Source of the DNA: a virus
Virus record (IMG/VR): IMGVR_UViG_3300036790_000231
Span: 1 to 64,000 of that record
DNA: 64,000 bases
Reading direction: 5' to 3' (one strand)
This document shows positions 32,208 through 38,211 of this stretch, piece after piece. The translations under genes and the position numbers were made by a program. Under the pieces are notes generated by a model. It was not told the origin of the DNA. It did not search any database and was given only the letters and a program-made list of their open reading frames with translations. Every line of letters begins with the position of its first letter. Position 1 is the stretch's first letter.

Positions 32208-32555
32208 TTATGGTATCAAACGACCTTGTTCACTTTGTCTAATCATATTGTGAACTGTTTCTCTATCTTCAGCAACTGCCTGCTCGCAAAGTTTCTGTGT
32301 CTCATGGATTTCTTTTGTAATAAAAGACTTCTCCTCATCAGTTATTCCAATTTGTGGATCTATGTATCTAACTACAGTAATAGGTCCAACAACAATATTG
32401 GCATATTGTCTAGTTGGTATTAACTCAGCAGCAGAAACACTAATTCTTATTAGAGGATAACCATTTGAATTCACAGGAATATGATTATCAATATTTAATG
32501 AATCTCTTTCAGCAGTATTAGCTGCTACTTGAGCTTGCTGTCTCTCTTCTGCCAT
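32208..32555 (-). CDS. Small phage protein, unknown
   Basis: 115 residues from the ATG at 32555 (GGAG nine bases before). The first half is beta-like (GYPLIRISVSAAELIPTRQY, ANIVVGPITVVRYID), the second half helical and charged (KSFITKEIHETQKLCEQAVA). It appears to be a compact soluble protein. Second gene of the rightmost-starting replication operon. No family recognised. Confidence 0.6.
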   Translation of the reverse strand: MAEERQQAQVAANTAERDSLNIDNHIPVNSNGYPLIRISVSAAELIPTRQYANIVVGPITVVRYIDPQIGITDEEKSFITKEIHETQKLCEQAVAEDRETVHNMIRQSEQGRLIP

Positions 32556-32763
32556 CAATTATCTCCTCAATTATATCATTATCTAATACTTTTTCCAGGA
32601 AAGTTTTTAAATCATTAATACTATCCGCAAGATAGATATGAGAGTTTGCAATAGAAGCATTCAATAAAGTATCAGGATCGAACTCCTCATTCTCATCGGC
32701 CGTATTAAAAGCCTTTTTCAGATACTTAACTGCTTGCCATCTATTGAAATTTCCATCAATCAT
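32518..32763 (-). CDS. First gene of the replication operon, unknown
   Basis: 81 residues: MIDGNFNRWQAVKYLKKAFN, an acidic helical middle and a Ser-rich end. Upstream is the 240-base intergenic region dividing it from the plus-strand island. That region holds TTACAA direct repeats (32841-32846 and 32850-32855) that could bind a regulator, but I see no clear minus-strand promoter hexamers. The small acidic protein could be regulatory, though nothing proves it. Confidence 0.55.
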   Translation of the reverse strand: MIDGNFNRWQAVKYLKKAFNTADENEEFDPDTLLNASIANSHIYLADSINDLKTFLEKVLDNDIIEEIIDGRRETASSSSS

Positions 32764-32928
32764 TTATACCTCATAGTTTGCTTATTTTACGTTGCTTCTA
32801 CCTATACTCTATCACATCGAGACGCTCGTGGGCTTAGTTACAAATGTTACAATGTATCCAAAATTGAGCTATTTAGATTTGCCAATTCTTAGCATTCAAG
32901 CCATTTCAAGAAGATTCGATAGAGGAGC

Positions 32929-32957
32929 TTGCATCTTCATTTCAAAGCTGTTATAGT
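32929..32957 (+). promoter_or_regulatory. Candidate plus-strand sigma70 promoter
   Basis: TTGCAT (32929-32934), a 17-base spacer and TATAGT (32952-32957) upstream of the plus-strand winged-helix gene. The -10 is good and the -35 is weak. A start near 32964 would give a 40-base leader with AGGAG at 32990-32994. Confidence 0.4.
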
Positions 32958-33004
32958 TGTTCTTAGGCGTGCAAAAACACAAATCCAGTAGGAGCATATA
33001 TTCA

Positions 33005-33370
33005 ATGAGTGGTTTCGTTTTGAAGCTTGCGGAAGAACACCGCGATCTTCTCAAGAAAGAAATTGAGACAAAGGTTGGAAGCCAGCTTTCTGATCTTGAG
33101 TCTGTTGAATCGGAAATTAAGAAGCTGAGTCGTAAAAGTGGTGGTACGACAGGAACTACGGCTCCTGCAACCCCCGATGCAGTCCTAGTTGAAGCCGTTG
33201 ATAAGCTTTCAAAGGACGGCGCAGTAAAGGCTAGCGATATTGCTTCTCATCTCGGCGTCGATTCGCGCTCCATTGCTCGCAGGCTGAGCAACTTCGCGAA
33301 GGATGGCGTTCTTGGTGGGGATAAGGAGTCCGGTTACATTACCGGCGAAGGTCTGCCAGCAGCGGCCTAA
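33005..33370 (+). CDS. Winged-helix DNA-binding protein
   Basis: 121 residues on the plus strand, against the direction of nearly all other genes. An N-terminal helix (KLAEEHRDLLKKEIETKVGS) and a Thr/Ala/Pro linker are followed by a winged helix-turn-helix (AVDKLSKDGAVKASDIASHL, GVDSRSIARRLSNFAKDGVL) and a Gly-rich wing. It may be a regulator of the divergent operon at 32763 or a nucleoid-type protein. The start chosen has AGGAG ten bases upstream; an earlier ATG at 32957 has none. The gene is richer in GC than its neighbours and ends in its own terminator. Confidence 0.75.
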   Translation: MSGFVLKLAEEHRDLLKKEIETKVGSQLSDLESVESEIKKLSRKSGGTTGTTAPATPDAVLVEAVDKLSKDGAVKASDIASHLGVDSRSIARRLSNFAKDGVLGGDKESGYITGEGLPAAA

Positions 33371-33380
33371 TAAGTAGTTC

Positions 33381-33421
33381 AGAGGGGAAGGTCAAATCCA
33401 TACGGGCCTTCCCCTCTTTTT
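33381..33421 (+). terminator. Intrinsic terminator (plus strand)
   Basis: AGAGGGGAAGG (33381-33391) pairs with CCTTCCCCTCT (33407-33417) in a perfect 11-bp stem, followed by TTTT. It ends the plus-strand winged-helix gene. The tRNA starts 22 bases further on, so it may need its own promoter or partial readthrough. Confidence 0.8.
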
Positions 33422-33439
33422 ATGTAGTATTTGAATCAT

Positions 33440-33523
33440 GGCAGCGTGCCCAAACTGGTAAAGGGACCTCGTTTAAGCCGAGGCGGCTTCACGGCCTTGC
33501 GAGTTCGACTCTCGCCGCTGCTA
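33440..33523 (+). tRNA. tRNA-Leu (anticodon TAA)
   Basis: A class II tRNA of 84 bases. Acceptor GGCAGCG (33440-33446) pairs with CGCTGCT (33516-33522), including one G-U pair, discriminator A33523. Anticodon stem CCTCG/CGAGG encloses loop TTTAAGC with anticodon TAA (33474-33476). A long variable arm (about 33484-33498) is typical of leucine. The T-arm is GCGAG TTCGACT CTCGC. CCA is not encoded. It reads UUA, a codon frequent in AT-rich genes. Its last bases touch the end of the minus-strand gene at 33521. Confidence 0.85.
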
Positions 33524-34000
33524 CTCATATATCTTACTTCTATTGAGCTGTATATCTCTTTCGGCATTTTTCTTTGCCGTCCATTTGAACCAAGTGGTTC
33601 CCTGATGACAAATCTGATCTACATCGGATACTCCACTATACTTCATTGATCTTCCATTTATAAATGTTCTCTTTATTGATAATCTACGAACAGTATACTC
33701 CCACTTAAATATTCTAACTTTATTAAATTCTTTTATTACTCCACCTTCGGCTGCCGTTAAATTAAGTTTATTAATTTCTTTTCTATAATTATTTTTTGAT
33801 TTCATATCTATAACAGTACAATAATCATCCTCGCATATCCAACCATTATCAAAAGCATCTAACTCACAGTACTTTGAATGACTTCCTTTATAGAAAGTAT
33901 TCATTGTCACTCCAGGACCAGTCGGCCTATTTTCATGCTTCCAATCATTACCAAGTTTTTTAGCAATTTCTTCTGCATTACCTGTTAAGAAACTCAACAT
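33521..34000 (-). CDS. Phage protein, unknown
   Basis: 159 residues from the ATG at 34000 (AAAGGATATA upstream); a start at 34015 is possible. It overlaps the helicase end by about 20 bases. MLSFLTGNAEEIAKKLGNDW is followed by a mixed domain with Cys (YCELDAFDNGWICEDDYC) and a basic C-terminal half with KYSGVSDVDQICHQGTTWFK. No family recognised. It is the last gene before the plus-strand island, and its stop lies within the tRNA 3 prime end. Confidence 0.6.
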   Translation of the reverse strand: MLSFLTGNAEEIAKKLGNDWKHENRPTGPGVTMNTFYKGSHSKYCELDAFDNGWICEDDYCTVIDMKSKNNYRKEINKLNLTAAEGGVIKEFNKVRIFKWEYTVRRLSIKRTFINGRSMKYSGVSDVDQICHQGTTWFKWTAKKNAERDIQLNRSKIYE

Positions 34001-35417
34001 TATATCCTTTCGCATTATATATTTTATGCATACGCTCTCTAAATTGTCCTCTTAGCAATGACGTATCTACATCTCTGAAATCATATACTATTGCATCCTT
34101 CTTTTTTGGAGAAGTTCTCATAATTCTCCCAATAGCTTGCTCGAATCCTCTAACTTTTCTTCCCGGATAAGTTAGAAACAATCTATTCAAACAAGGAATA
34201 TCTGTTCCCTCCTCAATAAGAGTCGAGAAAAGAATTGATCCTTGATATCCATTTTCTATTGAATCTTTTATTTCTTGAGTCCTATCTGAATTATCTCCAG
34301 TAAGAATATGTAATAAAAAATGACCTACTACCTCTTCAGGAATCATATTTATCATTTCATCCAAATGATTCTTTCTTTTAGATAATATAATACAATGATT
34401 CTTATTTTCTATCGCCTCAGATAGAGCATAATTCACAATTAATTCATTTCTATCTACATCTTTTTCTAAATATTTCATCATTGAATTATAGTTGTTTCTG
34501 ACTATTCTTCCGAATACCTTTTTAGTAGGATGATAATCAAAATCAAATTTAGTATCCACTACCTTGATCGATGGGATCACAAGGGCCTCCTTGGCATCGG
34601 AGAGAGAGGTATCTGCAATGATTGGACCAATTACTGCTTTTACTAAATCCCAACGCGCGGGATCGCTGTCAGGAGTGGCCGAACAGCCAAAACGATAATA
34701 AGCAGGAAAACGCTGAATTAGATCAAAAGAGGAATCGGCACCTGCATGGTGAGCCTCATCATACACAACCATTCCAAATCGTTTATACCAATCATCATCT
34801 AATTCATCAACATGATTCCAGACAGATTGACGAAGAGCAATAACAAGTTGAAATTCGTCATTCCAATATCCATCACCAATTACACTAACTGCCTTAATAC
34901 CTATTTCATTGGCTGCAATCACCCATTGAGAAACTAAATCCTTCTTTTCTACAAAAACAATTGTCTTCTGCTGACAATCTCGAATGATTGAAAGCATAGT
35001 TCTCGTCTTGCCGCTTCCAGTAGGCGCACGATAAACTCCATTAGCATAATGAATAAGTTTTTCTTTAGCAGTTTTTTGATATGATCTCAAGCCAATTTCT
35101 AAATGGTTAGACCTATAGTTTTCCCGATGTATTAATCCAGAATAATCCCAATCAATCTCTATATCATTATCTTTTAATATCTTTTCAAATGCAAAAACGA
35201 ATCCTCGCGGAAGAATTAGTTCATCATTATTGTTATATTCCCAAAGAAATATATAATCAGGAAGATTCTCTGCTTCCCAAAGATGCTCTCTTAGCGCTAA
35301 TTTCTTAGCCGGATTTACAATAGTGAGATGACTAAGGATTTTCTCTAATATATTTGAGCTAAGCTGCTTGCGATCCAAATGAATCTTAGAATCAATCGTC
35401 GCCTCAATCTTCTCCAT
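33978..35417 (-). CDS. SF2 helicase (UvsW/type III restriction-like)
   Basis: 479 residues. Motif I is APTGSGKTRTM (131-141), motif II is VVYDEAHHAGADSS, motif III is FGCSATPD, and motif VI near the end is GFEQAIGRIMRTSP. The second RecA fold has STLIEEGTDIPCLNRLFLT. Such phage DEAD/DEAH enzymes, like T4 UvsW, unwind branched DNA and R-loops, shifting replication from origin to recombination start. It has an N-terminal domain of about 110 residues of unknown use. It stands apart from the main replication cluster, right after the lysis-like small genes. Confidence 0.87.
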   Translation of the reverse strand: MEKIEATIDSKIHLDRKQLSSNILEKILSHLTIVNPAKKLALREHLWEAENLPDYIFLWEYNNNDELILPRGFVFAFEKILKDNDIEIDWDYSGLIHRENYRSNHLEIGLRSYQKTAKEKLIHYANGVYRAPTGSGKTRTMLSIIRDCQQKTIVFVEKKDLVSQWVIAANEIGIKAVSVIGDGYWNDEFQLVIALRQSVWNHVDELDDDWYKRFGMVVYDEAHHAGADSSFDLIQRFPAYYRFGCSATPDSDPARWDLVKAVIGPIIADTSLSDAKEALVIPSIKVVDTKFDFDYHPTKKVFGRIVRNNYNSMMKYLEKDVDRNELIVNYALSEAIENKNHCIILSKRKNHLDEMINMIPEEVVGHFLLHILTGDNSDRTQEIKDSIENGYQGSILFSTLIEEGTDIPCLNRLFLTYPGRKVRGFEQAIGRIMRTSPKKKDAIVYDFRDVDTSLLRGQFRERMHKIYNAKGYNVEFLNR

Positions 35418-35443
35418 CTAGACATTGTAACACGTCATTATTT

Positions 35444-35851
35444 TTAATGCAAGCCTTCAGGATTAGGTCCAATATGAGCAATTTTTTCACAATTAGTAGG
35501 AGCTAATTTTTTTAACTCAAATTTATATAATTTTTTACCAACTCTGATCTCTTCTGGGCTAGCAAGAAGCTCATGTTTTTTCAAAAGTATTATATCTTGT
35601 TCATATCCAGTTTCATCTATATCTCTCAAAATACTCTTTATTTTCTGAGTTTCTTCGCATTGAATAAAACTTCTTTCTTGAGAAGCTGGCCTAGCTTTTA
35701 AAAGATAGTTGGTAATTCTATCATTCTCGTGTATTAAAGCTACTACAAGAAAAGCAATTACTATCATGCAAATTAAAACCGCTATTGAAATTGGATTCTC
35801 TTTACAAAACCTTTTCAAAAAGTTTGCTCTAGCTCTCATAATACTGTACAT
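35444..35851 (-). CDS. Type II membrane-anchored helical protein
   Basis: 135 residues. A short basic N-terminus (MYSIMRARANFLKRFCKENP) precedes one membrane segment (ISIAVLICMIVIAFLVVALI, about 21-40), then a long helical external part with two Cys. The layout resembles an inner-membrane spanin, though spanins belong to Gram-negative phages; a plain membrane protein is equally possible. The start is coupled to the upstream stop (TGATG). Confidence 0.55.
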   Translation of the reverse strand: MYSIMRARANFLKRFCKENPISIAVLICMIVIAFLVVALIHENDRITNYLLKARPASQERSFIQCEETQKIKSILRDIDETGYEQDIILLKKHELLASPEEIRVGKKLYKFELKKLAPTNCEKIAHIGPNPEGLH

Positions 35852-36231
35852 CAGATCACCCTAACAATTTCACCTATACAAAGAAGAGTCAGAAAAAAGC
35901 CAGTTACTAATAAGGTTATTTTGAAATCAGACCAAAACTGTCCACGTTTTATTGGACGCTTTTTGTTTTGTTTTCTGTTAGTTCGTGATCTGATGGGGTA
36001 GGAGCTAAATGCTCCAAACTCTCCGTAGCTTTCATTATTCGCCGGAAAGAATCCAACCAAAGCGCTGGAGGTACTGAAATGAACCACAGCCCCAGGAGGA
36101 CAATTATCCACTGAGCGTCCGTTACCTGAAATATCTCCCGATACTCTATATATAGACCTATCCCTATGGAAGCCAATCTTACTACGGTATTTACCGCCGT
36201 TTTTAAATATCCCAATAATTTTATCATTCAT
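35851..36231 (-). CDS. Membrane protein frame overlapping holin-like ORF
   Basis: 126 residues. The first 90 are polar and uneven; the C-terminus has one membrane segment (FKITLLVTGFFLTLLCIGEI, about 101-120). Its TGA overlaps the ATG of the next gene (TGATG), the normal coupling here, so at least the end of this frame is probably translated. Yet from 36227 to 35949 the other frame encodes a better-looking protein. Either two proteins overlap over 93 codons or the C-terminal part is reached by an unseen start or frameshift. Confidence 0.45.
   Translation of the reverse strand: MNDKIIGIFKNGGKYRSKIGFHRDRSIYRVSGDISGNGRSVDNCPPGAVVHFSTSSALVGFFPANNESYGEFGAFSSYPIRSRTNRKQNKKRPIKRGQFWSDFKITLLVTGFFLTLLCIGEIVRVI
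35949..36227 (-). CDS. Holin-like two-segment membrane protein
   Basis: 92 residues: an amphipathic first helix (LKTAVNTVVRLASIGIGLYI), then a strong membrane segment (WIIVLLGLWFISVPPALWLD, about 40-59), and a polar tail. The arrangement is holin-like. GGAG lies nine bases before this ATG, better spaced than for the competing ATG at 36231. It follows a terminator directly. A second holin candidate is at 4114. Confidence 0.5.
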   Translation of the reverse strand: MIKLLGYLKTAVNTVVRLASIGIGLYIEYREIFQVTDAQWIIVLLGLWFISVPPALWLDSFRRIMKATESLEHLAPTPSDHELTENKTKSVQ

Positions 36232-36242
36232 TATAACTCCAA

Positions 36243-36297
36243 CAAAAAAAGCACGACATAATTTTCCCCTTTCTCTTTGAGCCGCCTATGCCGTGCT
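36243..36297 (-). terminator. Intrinsic terminator (minus strand)
   Basis: On the minus strand AGCACGGCAT (36288-36297) pairs with ATGTCGTGCT (36250-36259) with one mismatch and is followed by seven T. It ends the tail-fibre operon. The downstream gene start lies about 12-16 bases after the T-run, so those genes need readthrough or a promoter I cannot identify. Confidence 0.75.
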
Positions 36298-36303
36298 CTA
36301 TTT

Positions 36304-36666
36304 TTATACTAATGGAAATAACTTATTGTCAAAACTAAATACTGTTTCTAAAGTAACAGCTAAGCTAATCTCTATTTTTCCTTCCGTATTTATTATAAAA
36401 TCTCCTATTACTCCACCTATATTTGCATCAATTAATTGTTGCTTTGTTGGATGATATCCTGAAGGTAATTTGGCAATTGCAGCTTCTTTAGATACAGCAC
36501 CAGATGATTTAATTACGCCTCTTAAATAGACTATTCCATTCGATCCCAATGAACATTCTGCATTTGAATATGGTGTTCCTTTATTAGAAATTCCAGTTTC
36601 TAATGTAATAGCTTTCCATTCTCCTAAAGAAGAGCTTCCTACTCTAGACCCACCAGAGCTAGCCAT
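36304..36666 (-). CDS. Tail-fibre or baseplate small protein
   Basis: 120 residues from the ATG overlapping the upstream stop by eight bases (AGGATG upstream). WKAITLETGISNKGTPYSNA, GIVYLRGVIKSSG and AIAKLPSGYHPTKQ form a beta-rich domain. The phrase V-x-LRG ... LPxGYxP is common at the C-terminal ends of tail-fibre proteins that bind receptors. It is the last gene of the tail module before the terminator. Confidence 0.6.
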   Translation of the reverse strand: MASSGGSRVGSSSLGEWKAITLETGISNKGTPYSNAECSLGSNGIVYLRGVIKSSGAVSKEAAIAKLPSGYHPTKQQLIDANIGGVIGDFIINTEGKIEISLAVTLETVFSFDNKLFPLV

Positions 36667-37018
36667 AAAATACACATCCTTCGACTTCGCCGCTGACTAT
36701 TTCCAAATATATTGCATCATTATAAATAGTCGGTGTCTCTACGGGGAAAAAGTCTCTAGTAGATTCATTACTTTCTAGTGTAATAGTAGTTATGTAATAT
36801 CCCGCATTAGAAGTTCCATCCCACAGGCGCACCTTTGCCTTTGCATCTCCTGTAGACTCTGTTATTGTCCATCCATAAATAGTAGATACTGATTGAACTT
36901 TTGCTTCTTCTTCGCCAACTTTCTCATGATTAGGAAGTGGAGTTTCACCAGCTTTGACCAGCACCGCTGAGGCGGAGATCGCCGGATAGAATGGTGCTCT
37001 AAGGGCCTGTGATGCCAT
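36659..37018 (-). CDS. Small virion protein, tail region
   Basis: 119 residues, beta-rich: IYGWTITESTGDAKAKVRLW followed by YYITTITLESNESTRDFFP. The composition and size match small minor tail proteins with an immunoglobulin-like fold. The gene is preceded by a 100-base leader without clear promoter hexamers and has CGGAGACAAG before its ATG. Confidence 0.6.
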   Translation of the reverse strand: MASQALRAPFYPAISASAVLVKAGETPLPNHEKVGEEEAKVQSVSTIYGWTITESTGDAKAKVRLWDGTSNAGYYITTITLESNESTRDFFPVETPTIYNDAIYLEIVSGEVEGCVFYG

Positions 37019-37120
37019 CTTGTCTCCGAGTCGTTCGTTTAGATCTCTGTACTACTGAGGAGTCTACCTCATTTCGGCCCGTTCTGGAGAATTTGTAAGA
37101 TAACAACTATTTAGATAAAT

Positions 37121-38047
37121 TCATGTGGGAGAAATAACATTAAAAGAGAATGAGCAATTTTTCAATACGCCTATTTCCTTATAAATATAAACAACAAACA
37201 AACCTTTTTCAGTAAATGTAACGGCATGATAATCAACACCTGCCGCTCTTGGCGTGGCAACGGCTGAATAAAATTCTGTACTTTTTGCAGTATGCCAAGT
37301 AATTTTATAAATTCCAGTTGAAGTTTTTTCTGAGGTGAATTCATTTTCTTGTTCGCTTAAAATTTCGCCATTTTCTCCAATCACGCCAAAATATGAATAT
37401 ATGCTTCTAGCACCAAATTTTCTACGTACTGTTCCTTCACCTAGCTTTTCACCTGTAACAGCTCCATCCAAGATAGCTTCACCGTGTATTGATTCTCTTG
37501 CATATTTGCTATTAGCAAAAGTTCTTGCATCTTCTATATAATATGAGGACGAAGAAGATGCATTTTTAGGAACCAACACGCGAGCGCATCTGAAAGAACT
37601 TTGAGGCAATGCCGCAGCCCCTTTATATTCTCCATTTTCCATTTTTGTCTTAGTTGCTTCCGCAGTAGGAGTACCATTCAGCCATTCCAATTTGGCATAG
37701 CTAGAACCTCCAATTTTCAATTCATTTACATCATAAACTCTAAGAATAATTTGGGCTATTTGTGGATTGACAGAACTTACTTCTACATTGTTAGATGGTG
37801 TAGCTGATGTAGAATTTGGAATCTCATATAGTCCATTATAAAATGAATTAGATGATTCTTGAATAGCATTAGTTTGAGCTACATAGGCATTCCCCTCATT
37901 TACGTTAACTTGAAGACCGGTTCCGGCAGTTACTTTATAATCATTTTCTTCGACTACTCCTGCATTAACTAAAGTCTTTGCTATTAATCTATCCTGATAG
38001 GAAGGATAGAGAAGGTCTTCACAATCAGCAGGCAATAAAATAGACAT
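37121..38047 (-). CDS. Tail fibre/receptor-binding protein candidate
   Basis: 308 residues. The N-terminal 110 residues (QDRLIAKTLVNAGVVEENDY, GLQVNVNEGNAYVAQTNA) resemble the adaptor part of phage baseplate proteins that display fibres. A middle section has YARESIHGEAILDGAVTGEK, a motif of fibre shafts. The beta-rich end (STGIYKITWHTAKSTEFYSA) could be the tip domain. It follows a 50-residue coiled protein with GGAGG upstream. Confidence 0.65.
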   Translation of the reverse strand: MSILLPADCEDLLYPSYQDRLIAKTLVNAGVVEENDYKVTAGTGLQVNVNEGNAYVAQTNAIQESSNSFYNGLYEIPNSTSATPSNNVEVSSVNPQIAQIILRVYDVNELKIGGSSYAKLEWLNGTPTAEATKTKMENGEYKGAAALPQSSFRCARVLVPKNASSSSSYYIEDARTFANSKYARESIHGEAILDGAVTGEKLGEGTVRRKFGARSIYSYFGVIGENGEILSEQENEFTSEKTSTGIYKITWHTAKSTEFYSAVATPRAAGVDYHAVTFTEKGLFVVYIYKEIGVLKNCSFSFNVISPT

Positions 38048-38058
38048 TTATTTCCTCC

Positions 38059-38211
38059 CTATAGTTCTTCTACTTTTTCTTTTAATTTTTTAATTTCTTC
38101 ATTCTGAACTCTTTGTGTTCTAATTAAAGAGCTAACTAGATTAGTTAGTTTTTTGTATTCAGATGGAAAATTAGGTTTTACTACGGGTATTTTATGTTCC
38201 GGTTCAGACAT
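38059..38211 (-). CDS. 50-residue coiled-coil protein
   Basis: An ORF in an apparent gap: MSEPEHKIPVVKPNFPSEYK, then a long amphipathic helix (LVSSLIRTQRVQNEEIKKLK, EKVEEL). The ATG overlaps the TGA of the 850-residue tail gene (TGATG). A short coiled-coil between two tail proteins suggests a linker or chaperone. Confidence 0.65.
   Translation of the reverse strand: MSEPEHKIPVVKPNFPSEYKKLTNLVSSLIRTQRVQNEEIKKLKEKVEEL

Noticed and set aside
33431-33649. 72-codon plus-strand ORF
   Set aside because: It is the translation of the tRNA-Leu gene and its flank.
35949-36010. Programmed -1 frameshift from the holin-like frame into the 126-codon frame
   Set aside because: The A-rich stretch near the end (ACAAAACAAAAAGC) does not give an X XXY YYZ heptamer in phase.
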